DNA from: Micavibrio_B sp048498395
GTDB lineage: Bacteria > Pseudomonadota > Alphaproteobacteria > Micavibrionales > Micavibrionaceae
Direction: 5' to 3'
DNA length: 64,000 bases
Assembly (NCBI GenBank): GCA_048498395.1
Contig: JBEHYB010000001.1
Span: forward strand, 1 to 64,000
Positions within the stretch are counted from its first letter, which is position 1; every line of letters starts with the position of its first letter. Under the pieces are notes generated by a model. That model did no database searches. It saw nothing but the letters and a program-made list of their open reading frames with translations, and was not told where the DNA came from. Position numbers and translations under genes: made by a program. Below are positions 52,685-60,839 of this stretch, in pieces.

Positions 52685-53734
52685 TTAATGTTGCCCGGGT
52701 GTCGGGGCGGCGGCCACCTGATTACGTCCGTTATGCTTGGCTGTATAAAGCGCGGCATCGGCACGGTCGATGACATCTTCGGGATTTTTCTCGAAAGCAT
52801 ATTCAGCGACACCGACCGACATGGTGATCCGGCCGAGAATATCCCCGGAAGAACGGTTGATAACGTCTTTCATGGCAATTGCCTGTCTGAGCGAGTTGCC
52901 AACCGCAAGCCCCGCCTGAATGCCTGTCTCCGGAAGCAGGATCGCAAATTCCTCACCACCGTAACGGGCGGCAAAGTCGCGGCCTTTAAGACCATCTTTC
53001 AGTGTTCTGGCAACAAGTCTTAAGACCTGATCGCCGACCTGGTGGCCGAAATTATCGTTGAAGCTCTTGAAGTGGTCGATATCCACCATAAGAAGCGTAT
53101 AGGGTTTGCGCGTTGCTTTGGCTTCCGCCGTAAGCTGCTGCAATTCTGCGTCGAAAGATTTACGGTTGGCAAGACCCGTGAGACCGTCCGTCATCGCTTC
53201 GCGGCGGACGAATTCGAGATCGCGCTTCAGTTCTGCCATTAATTGTGTGGAGTGCGCGAGTTCGGCTTCGAGTTTCTTGTTCTTCTCGAGCATGTCTTTC
53301 GTAATGGACGTTGCCGATTTAATCGCCGCTTCGACTTCCTTCGGCGAATTGGCGTTATTGATCATATTATTCACGACGACACCCAGCGATTTACTATAGT
53401 CGCTGGCCGCTTCCTGCACGTTCTTCACCATGCCGGAAACATCGGAAATAGTGGTCTGGATCTGCTCGCCGGCACGGCGAACTGTTTCTTCATTTTTCAG
53501 ATCGCCCAGATAACGGGTGTGAATTTCGAGACAGAGATTATCGGTGATTTTTGTTTTTTCCTCGACCAGCTGATCGATGGCACGAACGATATCCGCTTTA
53601 GAGCGGGCGTAATAGACGAACCACAATTCATAAATTTCTGGAATCGGCGACAGGTCTTCGCGGCGCAGTCTTTCCTGCACCTGTTGCGATATTTCTAAAG
53701 AGCGGGTCTTTTCTTTACCTTGGATGAAACTCAA
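52685..53734 (-). CDS. Diguanylate cyclase (GGDEF protein)
   Basis: Makes cyclic di-GMP from GTP. The C-terminal domain (about 185-340) has DGLTGLANRKSFD, the metal-binding MVDIDHFKSFND, and the active-site GGEEF. The inhibitory I-site is degenerate (KGRD instead of RxxD). The N-terminal 170 residues are helical and soluble, with a coiled-coil stretch before the cyclase. The start is a TTG with GAGAG seven bases upstream; no ATG is available. It is divergent from psd across a 335-base gap. Confidence 0.92.
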   Translation of the reverse strand: MSFIQGKEKTRSLEISQQVQERLRREDLSPIPEIYELWFVYYARSKADIVRAIDQLVEEKTKITDNLCLEIHTRYLGDLKNEETVRRAGEQIQTTISDVSGMVKNVQEAASDYSKSLGVVVNNMINNANSPKEVEAAIKSATSITKDMLEKNKKLEAELAHSTQLMAELKRDLEFVRREAMTDGLTGLANRKSFDAELQQLTAEAKATRKPYTLLMVDIDHFKSFNDNFGHQVGDQVLRLVARTLKDGLKGRDFAARYGGEEFAILLPETGIQAGLAVGNSLRQAIAMKDVINRSSGDILGRITMSVGVAEYAFEKNPEDVIDRADAALYTAKHNGRNQVAAAPTPGQH

Positions 53735-54069
53735 AACTGTACTCTCTGTTGGATCTGAAAAAATCTCTGACTTAATAATAATAGAATAAAAAATTTTATG
53801 TAGTTAAAACAAGCGGCGTGCGCGGTAATAAACCGTCAAAAATGATAATGACCTCAAAAGCTTAAAACGAGCTTAAGCGTAATATACATAACCATGCATT
53901 CATATATACTGCTTATTATTTCTACATAGGAACAGTATATCGCCTCCAATCCACCCATCTTTTAAATTTCACAAAGTGCCGTTGGGGGTTGCAAAGGCGG
54001 GAAAATCTCTACAGACTCGCCCACACATTGAATACCGACTTAAACTTACGTGCCACTTCAGAGGAAATT
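53735..54069. other. Divergent intergenic region between the cyclase gene and psd
   Basis: A 335-base AT-rich region with no convincing gene. It must carry the promoters of both divergent genes. A frame extending psd 27 codons upstream is judged non-coding because the ATG at 54070 has a strong GAGGAAATT. It holds an 8-base inverted repeat at 53904-53940 and a weaker AGCTTAAAACGAGCTTA pair near 53860-53876. Confidence 0.6.
53904..53940. promoter_or_regulatory. Inverted repeat, possible operator
   Basis: ATATACTG (53904-53911) and CAGTATAT (53933-53940) are exact complements, separated by 21 bases. Spacing of about three helical turns would suit a dimeric or looping regulator. No factor can be named. 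Confidence 0.3.
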
Positions 54070-54822
54070 ATGGATAAAGGTTTTGATAAAACGATCGGCG
54101 ACTTACTGATGACCATCAAACAGACGATGTTCACGCCGACACACAAGGCCGGCTGGCCCTTCATCTTGGGCTTTGCCATCGTCACCATTCTTCTGGCGCT
54201 CGTCTGGGAAGGCTTCGCCATTATCGGACTGATCCTGACATTGTGGTGCGTCTATTTCTTCCGTGATCCGGTCCGCGCCGTGCCAATCCGTCAAGGCCTC
54301 GTCGTGTCACCGGCCGATGGTCGCGTGACGCAGATTATTGAAGCCTGCAACCTGCCGCCTGAACTCCGCTCGGACGGCTCGAAAGACGATGAAGACGGCG
54401 ACTATACGCGCGTCAGCATTTTCCTGAGTGTTTTTGACGTTCACGTCAACCGCGCGCCGATCTCCGGCCATATCAAGAAAGTTGTCTATAAGCCCGGCAT
54501 CTTTCTCAACGCGGGCAATGACCGCGCCAGCATTGAAAACGAACGCTGCGCCGCTTTGATTGGCCTGCAAAATGGTAAAGAAATGGGTCTTGTGATGATC
54601 GCTGGCCTTGTCGCACGCCGCATTCTTTGCGACCTGCATGAAGGCCAGGATGTCCGCTCCGGAGAACGTTTTGGTATTATCCGTTTCGGCAGCCGCGTCG
54701 ATATCTATCTGCCGGAAGGCGTATCGCCGCTTGTATGTCTCGGTCAGCGCATGATCGGCGGCGAGACAATTATCGCGGACCTTACTTCCGCCGAACCGCC
54801 GCGCGAAGCGACTTCCATATAA
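54070..54822 (+). CDS. psd: Phosphatidylserine decarboxylase proenzyme
   Basis: Makes phosphatidylethanolamine from phosphatidylserine at the inner membrane. The 250-residue form is the short (PSD-A) class: N-terminal membrane hairpin (about 20-60), SPADGRVTQI, FLSVFDVHVNRAPI and, near the C-terminus, FGSRVDIYLP, where self-cleavage between Gly and Ser makes the pyruvoyl group. GAGGAAATT gives the start. pssA, the preceding step, begins 10 bases after the stop. Confidence 0.95.
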   Translation: MDKGFDKTIGDLLMTIKQTMFTPTHKAGWPFILGFAIVTILLALVWEGFAIIGLILTLWCVYFFRDPVRAVPIRQGLVVSPADGRVTQIIEACNLPPELRSDGSKDDEDGDYTRVSIFLSVFDVHVNRAPISGHIKKVVYKPGIFLNAGNDRASIENERCAALIGLQNGKEMGLVMIAGLVARRILCDLHEGQDVRSGERFGIIRFGSRVDIYLPEGVSPLVCLGQRMIGGETIIADLTSAEPPREATSI

Positions 54823-54832
54823 GGAGAAAACC

Positions 54833-55720
54833 TTGGACGCGAATAACAATCTCAAGCAATTCCAGCCAAAAGCTATAGGCCGTCCGCATATAGCCGTTCA
54901 CAAAATCGTCCCGAGCTTCCTGACGCTCATGGCGATGATCGCCGGCGTGACTTCGATCCAGTCCGCGATCAATGATAAATATGACCAGGCTGTCTTGATG
55001 ATTTTGGCTGCGGCCATTCTCGATGTGCTCGACGGAGCCGTTGCCCGCGCGCTTAAGGCGCAGAGCGAGTTCGGCGCGGAACTTGATTCACTTTCCGACT
55101 TTCTTGCTTTCGGGATCGCGCCAAGCGTCCTGCTTTATGTATGGGCGCTCGATGATGCGGGGAAATTTGGCTGGATCGCGACTGTTGTCCTGCCGGTTGC
55201 CGCGGCCTTGCGACTCGCGCGATTCAATGTCGCAGGTAAAAAACCGGAAGTCGACACGCCGCTTTGGAAAAAAAGATATTTCACGGGCGTTCCGTCTCCC
55301 GCCGGCGCTGGCCTTGCATTGCTTCCAGTTTACGTCTGGTTGCAATTTCAGGAAACTTTCCGCGTTTTCTCCGTAGCAACACCTTTGATCGCCGTCTGGG
55401 AAATCATCGTCGCCGCATTGATGGTCAGCCGTATTCCGACTTTCTCTTTCAAATACCTGAAACTGCCGGCGAAAATGCTCGTACCGGCGATGGCGCTCGT
55501 AGCCCTCGTGCTTGCCGCACTCGTACATACGCCATGGGTTGCGCTCACGATCATCTGCGCAACCTATACGGTTTCAATCCCGGTCGTATTCCATCGCTAC
55601 CGCAAGCTGGAAAAAGCCAATCAGGGCACGAACGAAGATCTTACCTCACTCGCGTTCGGAATGGCTTCTGACGATATTCTGATTGGTGATGAAGATGAGG
55701 ACGATATTCGTCCTATCTAG
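54833..55720 (+). CDS. pssA: CDP-diacylglycerol-serine O-phosphatidyltransferase
   Basis: Polytopic enzyme joining CDP-diacylglycerol and serine into phosphatidylserine. The CDP-alcohol transferase signature is complete: DVLDGAVARALKAQSEFG, then ELDSLSD. About seven to eight membrane helices follow across 295 residues. The start is TTG, with AAGGAG six bases upstream; no ATG is suitably placed. It forms a two-gene psd-pssA operon. It is convergent with the next gene. Confidence 0.95.
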   Translation: MDANNNLKQFQPKAIGRPHIAVHKIVPSFLTLMAMIAGVTSIQSAINDKYDQAVLMILAAAILDVLDGAVARALKAQSEFGAELDSLSDFLAFGIAPSVLLYVWALDDAGKFGWIATVVLPVAAALRLARFNVAGKKPEVDTPLWKKRYFTGVPSPAGAGLALLPVYVWLQFQETFRVFSVATPLIAVWEIIVAALMVSRIPTFSFKYLKLPAKMLVPAMALVALVLAALVHTPWVALTIICATYTVSIPVVFHRYRKLEKANQGTNEDLTSLAFGMASDDILIGDEDEDDIRPI

Positions 55721-55729
55721 GATATTTTA

Positions 55730-56449
55730 TCAGCCCATACCCGGCATCGGCGAAGCAATACCCATGCCTGTTGGCGGTTTCGGCCCGCCCTTCATACCGG
55801 CGATATTGTGATCATGGCCGAATTTCTGTGCCGACGCTTCGAGTTTGCCGTTGTCCTGCAATTGGTCTGCAAGTGTCGCCTGCATCTTCCTCAATGCCCG
55901 CTCCTCCATATCGCCACCGAAATCGTGCATGCCCGGCGCACGTAGCGGATCCATGTGCTGGGGAAGAATGTTCTTCGCGGTCGGCTGGACCTTGAAGCCG
56001 TCAGGGCCCCATGTATCGCCGAAAGCATCAGTATAGTGCGTCGGCATCGCTTCCATGCGGCCATGCGAGTTCTTTTTATATTCCGTGAATTGCGTCGGCT
56101 CGTGCGCTTTCGGAGATTGCTGTGCTACGAAATTTATGCCGTCTGCGACCGCGAGCGGAAACCCCAGCGCCGGAAAAGCGATCGAAGCGGCAGTGCTTAA
56201 AACGGTTCTGAGCATATTGCCGGGCAGTTTCGTGATTGCGTTGCCCTGGCCGTTATCGCCTGGCTTTTTCTCATTACCGAGAACCTGACCGATCGTATTT
56301 AATTTTTGCTGGATTTCGCCGGTATTATATTGCGCCTGAAAATGCGCTTTCTGCGCGGTGACCGCTGCATTGGGTGTGCTATCGAAGGTCTGGTTAAACG
56401 TGACCCCGTTAAATCCGTGCCTGATATTGGCCGTTGTAGCTAAACTCAC
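55730..56449 (-). CDS. Hypothetical protein, 239 residues
   Basis: No family recognised. The first 80 residues are polar and Gln/Asn/Thr-rich; a hydrophobic stretch (about 80-110, VLSTAASIAFPALGFPLAVADG) could insert in a membrane. The C-terminal tail is rich in Gly, Pro and Met (KGGPKPPTGMGIASPMPGMG) and probably disordered. There is no signal peptide. Convergent with pssA and divergent from the pilin-like gene. Confidence 0.65.
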   Translation of the reverse strand: MSLATTANIRHGFNGVTFNQTFDSTPNAAVTAQKAHFQAQYNTGEIQQKLNTIGQVLGNEKKPGDNGQGNAITKLPGNMLRTVLSTAASIAFPALGFPLAVADGINFVAQQSPKAHEPTQFTEYKKNSHGRMEAMPTHYTDAFGDTWGPDGFKVQPTAKNILPQHMDPLRAPGMHDFGGDMEERALRKMQATLADQLQDNGKLEASAQKFGHDHNIAGMKGGPKPPTGMGIASPMPGMG

Positions 56450-56575
56450 ACATCACCCTTTTTTATTTAGTTTCTATATTATCGACTTTATACGGTTAAT
56501 AAGGGGTTAAACAAGGAAAAAACCTATAAAAATTAGTCACTTCGCATTTTTGAGGCTTCGTGTCAAAATAGGTCT

Positions 56576-57238
56576 ATGTCGAGCTGCAAAGGCAATGTCT
56601 TTATCTATATTCTGATCGCCGTCGTCCTGATGGCCGCCCTGACCTATACGTTGTCCAAAAACCAGGACAGCAACCCTGGCACTGAAATCACCGATACCCA
56701 GATCAAATCCATCGCGACTTCGATCCTGAGCTATACAGCCGCTGCACAGAACGCGGTTAATAACATGTCGACGGGCGGCACGGAAATCTCCTCCATGCAG
56801 CTCCTGCGGCCGGACCAGGCCAACTTCAACACCGCGCCAAATACCGATAAGCTTTTCCATCCGGATGGCGGGGGTCTGCAATATAAGAGCCTTCCCCCAA
56901 ATTCAACGAGCTCAACCCTCTCTACACCTGTGAACGGCTACTATATCGGAACGGTCCAGGTGGAATGGACACCGACGACAACCAAGGATCTCGTTCTTTT
57001 TGCTTATGGGATCTCAAAGGATGTCTGTACCGAACTGAACCGCAAGATCACCGGCTCGACAACGATACCGTCTTTAACGATGGCGGCAGATGGCTGGATG
57101 AATACGATTGCAACGACATGGACGAATTCCACGGCACTCGATAAGACCGCCTGCCTCGCCTGTGATGAAAAGCCCGCTCTATGCGTCAAGGACACAGGTA
57201 CAATCTACACGTTCTATAACGTGCTCGTCGCCAAATAA
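56576..57238 (+). CDS. Hypothetical protein with pilin-like N-terminus
   Basis: A 220-residue protein whose start, SSCKGNVFIYILIAVVLMAALTYTL, is a short basic leader followed by one long hydrophobic helix, as in pseudopilins and class III signal sequences. The remainder is secreted, Thr/Ser/Asn-rich, with cysteines in CLACDEKPALC and another in DVCTEL. A conserved Glu five residues into the helix, expected in type IV pilins, is missing, so assignment is weak. No pilus genes are near. Confidence 0.65.
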   Translation: MSSCKGNVFIYILIAVVLMAALTYTLSKNQDSNPGTEITDTQIKSIATSILSYTAAAQNAVNNMSTGGTEISSMQLLRPDQANFNTAPNTDKLFHPDGGGLQYKSLPPNSTSSTLSTPVNGYYIGTVQVEWTPTTTKDLVLFAYGISKDVCTELNRKITGSTTIPSLTMAADGWMNTIATTWTNSTALDKTACLACDEKPALCVKDTGTIYTFYNVLVAK

Positions 57239-57244
57239 TCCGAA

Positions 57245-58927
57245 CTAGACGGAACGCAATCCGGACAGGAACTGCTGGACGAGGTTGGAAAGCGCTCTGT
57301 TCTGCTCTTTCAAATTCTCGATCGATGACAAAACCATATTGGATGCCTCGCTCGTACCCGCAGCAGCCGTCGATACTTCCCCGATATTATTAGTGACTTC
57401 CTGCGTACCGTTCGAAGTATGCGCCACGTTGCGGGAGATTTCTTGTGTCGCCGACCCTTGTTCTTCAACAGCCGAGGCAATCGTCGTCGAGATCGAATTG
57501 ATACGTTCGATCGTACGGCCGATACTGGTGATTGAAGTGACGGCTGAACCAGTCGCGTTTCTGACCGCGCTGATCTGGTTGGTGATGTCTTCGGTGGCCT
57601 GCGCTGTCTGCGAGGCAAGGGTTTTAACTTCATTGGCAACAACCGCGAAACCTTTTCCGGCTTCACCCGCACGAGCGGCCTCGATCGTCGCGTTGAGCGC
57701 CAGCAGGTTTGTCTGGTTCGCAATGTCATTGATAATGCTCACGACCTGCCCGATGCGATCGGCGGCAGCGGCAAGCTCATTGACCTGATCGGTCGTCCTG
57801 CGGCTTTCTTCTGTCGCCGCATTGACGACTGCGGTCGATTCCGCCATCTGGCGCGAAATTTCCTGAACTGAAGAGCTTAGTTCTTCTGTCGCCGCAACAA
57901 TCAGCTGGATGCTGGATGAGGATTCTTCGGAAGCCTGCGATACTTTTTCGGCGCGCATGGAAGTGGTGCGCGAAAGATCGGCCATCTGAACAGCGCTCAT
58001 GTCGAGATCTTCGACGGAGCGCCCGACATTGGTCAGGATCTTGCCGACATTGCTGTCGAAATTCTGCGACAGGCGTTCAATCTCCGCCGCACGTCTGGCC
58101 TTATTCTTCTGTTCCTCTTCCTGGGCAAGATTGGCTTTTTCGGCAAGGTCGAGTGTCACGCGCAGTTCATCAAGCGCTCGTGCCATATCGCCGATTTCAT
58201 CCCCGCGCTTCGTGCCTTCGACTTTCACGTTGAAACGCTTCTCGCGCAGATCCTGCAGTGTCGAGGAAATCTTGGAAATCGGTATGGAAATACCGCGTCT
58301 TGCGATCAAGACCGACACGGCAATCCCGATCCCGATGCCCAGCAGCGCGACGATCGCGCTTAATTCCACCTGGCGTATATAAAAGGCAGCCAGGGATGTC
58401 GTGGCATCCGCGATCTGCTTGTTATTAATATCGGCAAACTCAACAATCGATTTATTGAGCGCTTTACGGTTGTTCCTGTTTGCGTCGTTATCGCCGAATA
58501 CACGCCCGGCAGGACCGCCTTCGGTGCGGCCAATTCTCACGAGCTCGGTGCGTTTCTGGATAAATTCATCAGCCTGCGTTGCCATTGTGGCGAATTGGGC
58601 TTCCTGCTCGGGCGGCAGCAGCGCATGCCATTCGTCGAGACGTTGCTTGAGCTTGGTCAGATTTTCGAGGATAGGTTTCGCATATTTTTCAACATCTTCT
58701 GCGTTTTCAGACATATAGATGCCGCGCGAATCCATGACAACCGAGAGAACAAGGCCGTTGACGCGCTCGCCGTTGACGGCGCGTCCTGAGGCCATCTCGA
58801 TTTCTTTGGTCTGAAGCTTGTAAGTGTGCATCCCCTGAATGCCGATCGCGGCGATCACCGCAGCGACGATCGTCATCACAAGCACGATCAGGCTGATTTT
58901 TTTAATAATCTTTGCGTTCTCTAACAT
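57245..58927 (-). CDS. Methyl-accepting chemotaxis protein
   Basis: From the ATG at 58927, with AAGGAAT upstream, it has 560 residues. Membrane helix 1 is at about 9-32, a helical periplasmic sensor at about 33-185, helix 2 follows, then HAMP (about 210-262) and a signalling domain with the tip NQTNLLALNATIEAARAGEAGKGFAVVA. No CheR pentapeptide. The sensor region differs from that of the receptor at 24018, so a different stimulus is likely. Confidence 0.94.
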   Translation of the reverse strand: MLENAKIIKKISLIVLVMTIVAAVIAAIGIQGMHTYKLQTKEIEMASGRAVNGERVNGLVLSVVMDSRGIYMSENAEDVEKYAKPILENLTKLKQRLDEWHALLPPEQEAQFATMATQADEFIQKRTELVRIGRTEGGPAGRVFGDNDANRNNRKALNKSIVEFADINNKQIADATTSLAAFYIRQVELSAIVALLGIGIGIAVSVLIARRGISIPISKISSTLQDLREKRFNVKVEGTKRGDEIGDMARALDELRVTLDLAEKANLAQEEEQKNKARRAAEIERLSQNFDSNVGKILTNVGRSVEDLDMSAVQMADLSRTTSMRAEKVSQASEESSSSIQLIVAATEELSSSVQEISRQMAESTAVVNAATEESRRTTDQVNELAAAADRIGQVVSIINDIANQTNLLALNATIEAARAGEAGKGFAVVANEVKTLASQTAQATEDITNQISAVRNATGSAVTSITSIGRTIERINSISTTIASAVEEQGSATQEISRNVAHTSNGTQEVTNNIGEVSTAAAGTSEASNMVLSSIENLKEQNRALSNLVQQFLSGLRSV

Positions 58928-59001
58928 TGGTATTCCTTGGCGGTCTGGGGATTCACACAAGTCTATGTGAAAAACTTTAAGTTTGTTTGAATGTCATAAA
59001 C

Positions 59002-59026
59002 GAAAAAGGCAGCCCCCGCCTTTTTC
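59002..59026 (-). terminator. Probable porin terminator
   Basis: Arms GAAAAAGGC and GCCTTTTTC form a 9-base stem with a seven-base loop, 34 bases past the porin stop. The T-run is part of the stem in both directions. Confidence 0.65.
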
Positions 59027-59059
59027 ACGAAACGCAAAACTACGCAGTGACGATTTCGA

Positions 59060-60124
59060 TCAGAAATCGATGCTTGTGCCAACGACAACGCTTGTCGCGT
59101 CAAAATCACCGCTGCCGCTGATATCACTGCTCAAATGCGATATTGATGAACGAAGTGCGATGCCCGGCGCATAAGAATAGGTAACACCTGCTGCATATCT
59201 GTCGGTATCAACTTGTGTGCCGACATTGTCGTTCTTGTTATAGTAAGACGCGCCGAGCAGGAATTTATCCATCTTGTAACTCACACCGATTGCCGTGTAA
59301 TCGACATCATCTGTCGCACTGCCTTCGTCATCATTCTGATAGGCGGCACCGATATTGAAATTGCCGAAGCCGAGATTTAACGCGGCGTTCCATGCCTCAC
59401 GGTCATTGGCCGGGCCCGTTTCTGCTTCTGCATGCGTGTAACCGGCACCGGTTATCACTTTTACATCGCCGAACTTATGTTCGTAACGCGCGGCGAAATC
59501 CCAGATATTGGAAGTCGCGGCAGTATCGTCTCCGTCAAGCGCATTTCCGTTGCCGCCGCGTGACGCGTCTGAATCAGGCGTATAGGAAACGCCAGCCTGA
59601 AGGCCTTCGAAAAGGGGAGTGAAATAGGTAATCTTGTCCACCTTGCCGGAAATATTCTGATCGTAATCTGTTTCACCGATCGCCGTACCGAACGCGGTCA
59701 AATTGACCGGCTGGATCTGCTGACGAACGCCGTCGATATCTTTATCCGCGGAAGGCGCGGCAACCTGCAGCAAATAGGCTGCACCGTCTTTGGCACCGAA
59801 ATTGATTTTACCCCAATCGCCTTCTGCATAGAGAAGAGATTCATCGATCGCGAAACTGTCGCCTTCATCAGCGGAAGCTTCGATATGGACACCGACCTTG
59901 GTGCCATTATCCAGTTTCGTTTCGCCGTTGAAATGAACTTCCGTATGACGAAGGATATCGAGATTGTGAACGCCTGCAGAGGTTGGCGCATTATCCTGAT
60001 CGGAATAGGCCATATAGCCTTTAAAAAATCCGCCAAGTTCGAGCTCTACAGGACCGGTCGTCGCGAAAGCGGGTGAAGTTGATACAATAATAGCCAGCGT
60101 CAAAAGCGCGATTTTGAATTTCAT
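59060..60124 (-). CDS. Gram-negative porin
   Basis: A 354-residue outer-membrane porin. Signal peptide ends near SPAFAT; the mature protein starts VELELGGFFKGYMAYSDQD and is made of alternating amphipathic strands, ending in Phe (GTSIDF), the signal for barrel assembly. Several loops are Asp/Gly-rich. Layout resembles alphaproteobacterial and Rhodospirillales-type trimeric porins. A good promoter lies upstream, overlapping the 3' end of yihA. Confidence 0.9.
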   Translation of the reverse strand: MKFKIALLTLAIIVSTSPAFATTGPVELELGGFFKGYMAYSDQDNAPTSAGVHNLDILRHTEVHFNGETKLDNGTKVGVHIEASADEGDSFAIDESLLYAEGDWGKINFGAKDGAAYLLQVAAPSADKDIDGVRQQIQPVNLTAFGTAIGETDYDQNISGKVDKITYFTPLFEGLQAGVSYTPDSDASRGGNGNALDGDDTAATSNIWDFAARYEHKFGDVKVITGAGYTHAEAETGPANDREAWNAALNLGFGNFNIGAAYQNDDEGSATDDVDYTAIGVSYKMDKFLLGASYYNKNDNVGTQVDTDRYAAGVTYSYAPGIALRSSISHLSSDISGSGDFDATSVVVGTSIDF

Positions 60125-60199
60125 CGTAATCTCTATTTTTTGGAATTAAGACGCAAAGGACACAGCGGGACACGGCCGGAGCGCGAATCAGAATTTACT

Positions 60200-60227
60200 A
60201 ATATACATATATTTATGGGTTAGTCAA
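60200..60227 (-). promoter_or_regulatory. Candidate porin promoter
   Basis: On the minus strand TTGACT (60222-60227) and TATATT (60200-60205) are separated by 16 bases. The -35 box overlaps the last codons of yihA. The untranslated leader would be about 70 bases. Confidence 0.5.
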
Positions 60228-60837
60228 CCAAAGTCAGGATAGTGTCGCGAATTTCATCGATCCCGCTCTTGTCCCATGAACTCGCAGGCTGGGCGGTCGG
60301 GAATGCCGCCGGTGACTTCTTCAGATAGGTTTCAACAAAATCAGTAATTTGCGCGAGTTCCGCTTTTTTGACCTCATCGGTTTTGGTCAAAATAATCCGG
60401 TAGGACACAGCCGCTTCATCCAGCATCTTCATCATATGCCGGTCTGAATCTTTAAGCCCGTGACGCGAATCAACGAGGACAAAAGCCGCACGCAAATTCG
60501 GTCGGCCGCGCAGGTAATCCCTGATCAGCAGGTCCCATTTCTCCTGCATCGCCTTCGATACCTTGGCGTAACCATAGCCCGGCATATCGACGAGGTGAAA
60601 AAGATCGCCAACATTGAAGAAGTTAAGCTGTTGCGTACGTCCCGGCGTTTTGGAAACATGCGCGATATCACGCTGCATAATGGAATTTATCAGTGAAGAC
60701 TTTCCGACATTCGACCGTCCGGCAAAAGCGACCTCTGGCAGGGTGAAATCCGGCAACTGGCCAAGTTCGGCCACACCGAAAACGAAATCGCACGGACCGC
60801 CGAAAATCTTACGAATATGCTCCGGCGGCTTACTCAT
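60220..60837 (-). CDS. yihA: Ribosome biogenesis GTPase YihA/YsxC (EngB)
   Basis: Essential-type GTPase needed for 50S assembly. G1 GRSNVGKSS, G3 DMPGYG, and G4 TKTD are intact; the region around PGRTQQLNFF is switch I. The 205 residues are typical. It follows yidC by two bases, the usual alphaproteobacterial order. In many relatives argB comes next; here the porin does. Confidence 0.94.
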   Translation of the reverse strand: MSKPPEHIRKIFGGPCDFVFGVAELGQLPDFTLPEVAFAGRSNVGKSSLINSIMQRDIAHVSKTPGRTQQLNFFNVGDLFHLVDMPGYGYAKVSKAMQEKWDLLIRDYLRGRPNLRAAFVLVDSRHGLKDSDRHMMKMLDEAAVSYRIILTKTDEVKKAELAQITDFVETYLKKSPAAFPTAQPASSWDKSGIDEIRDTILTLVD

Positions 60838-60839
60838 GC

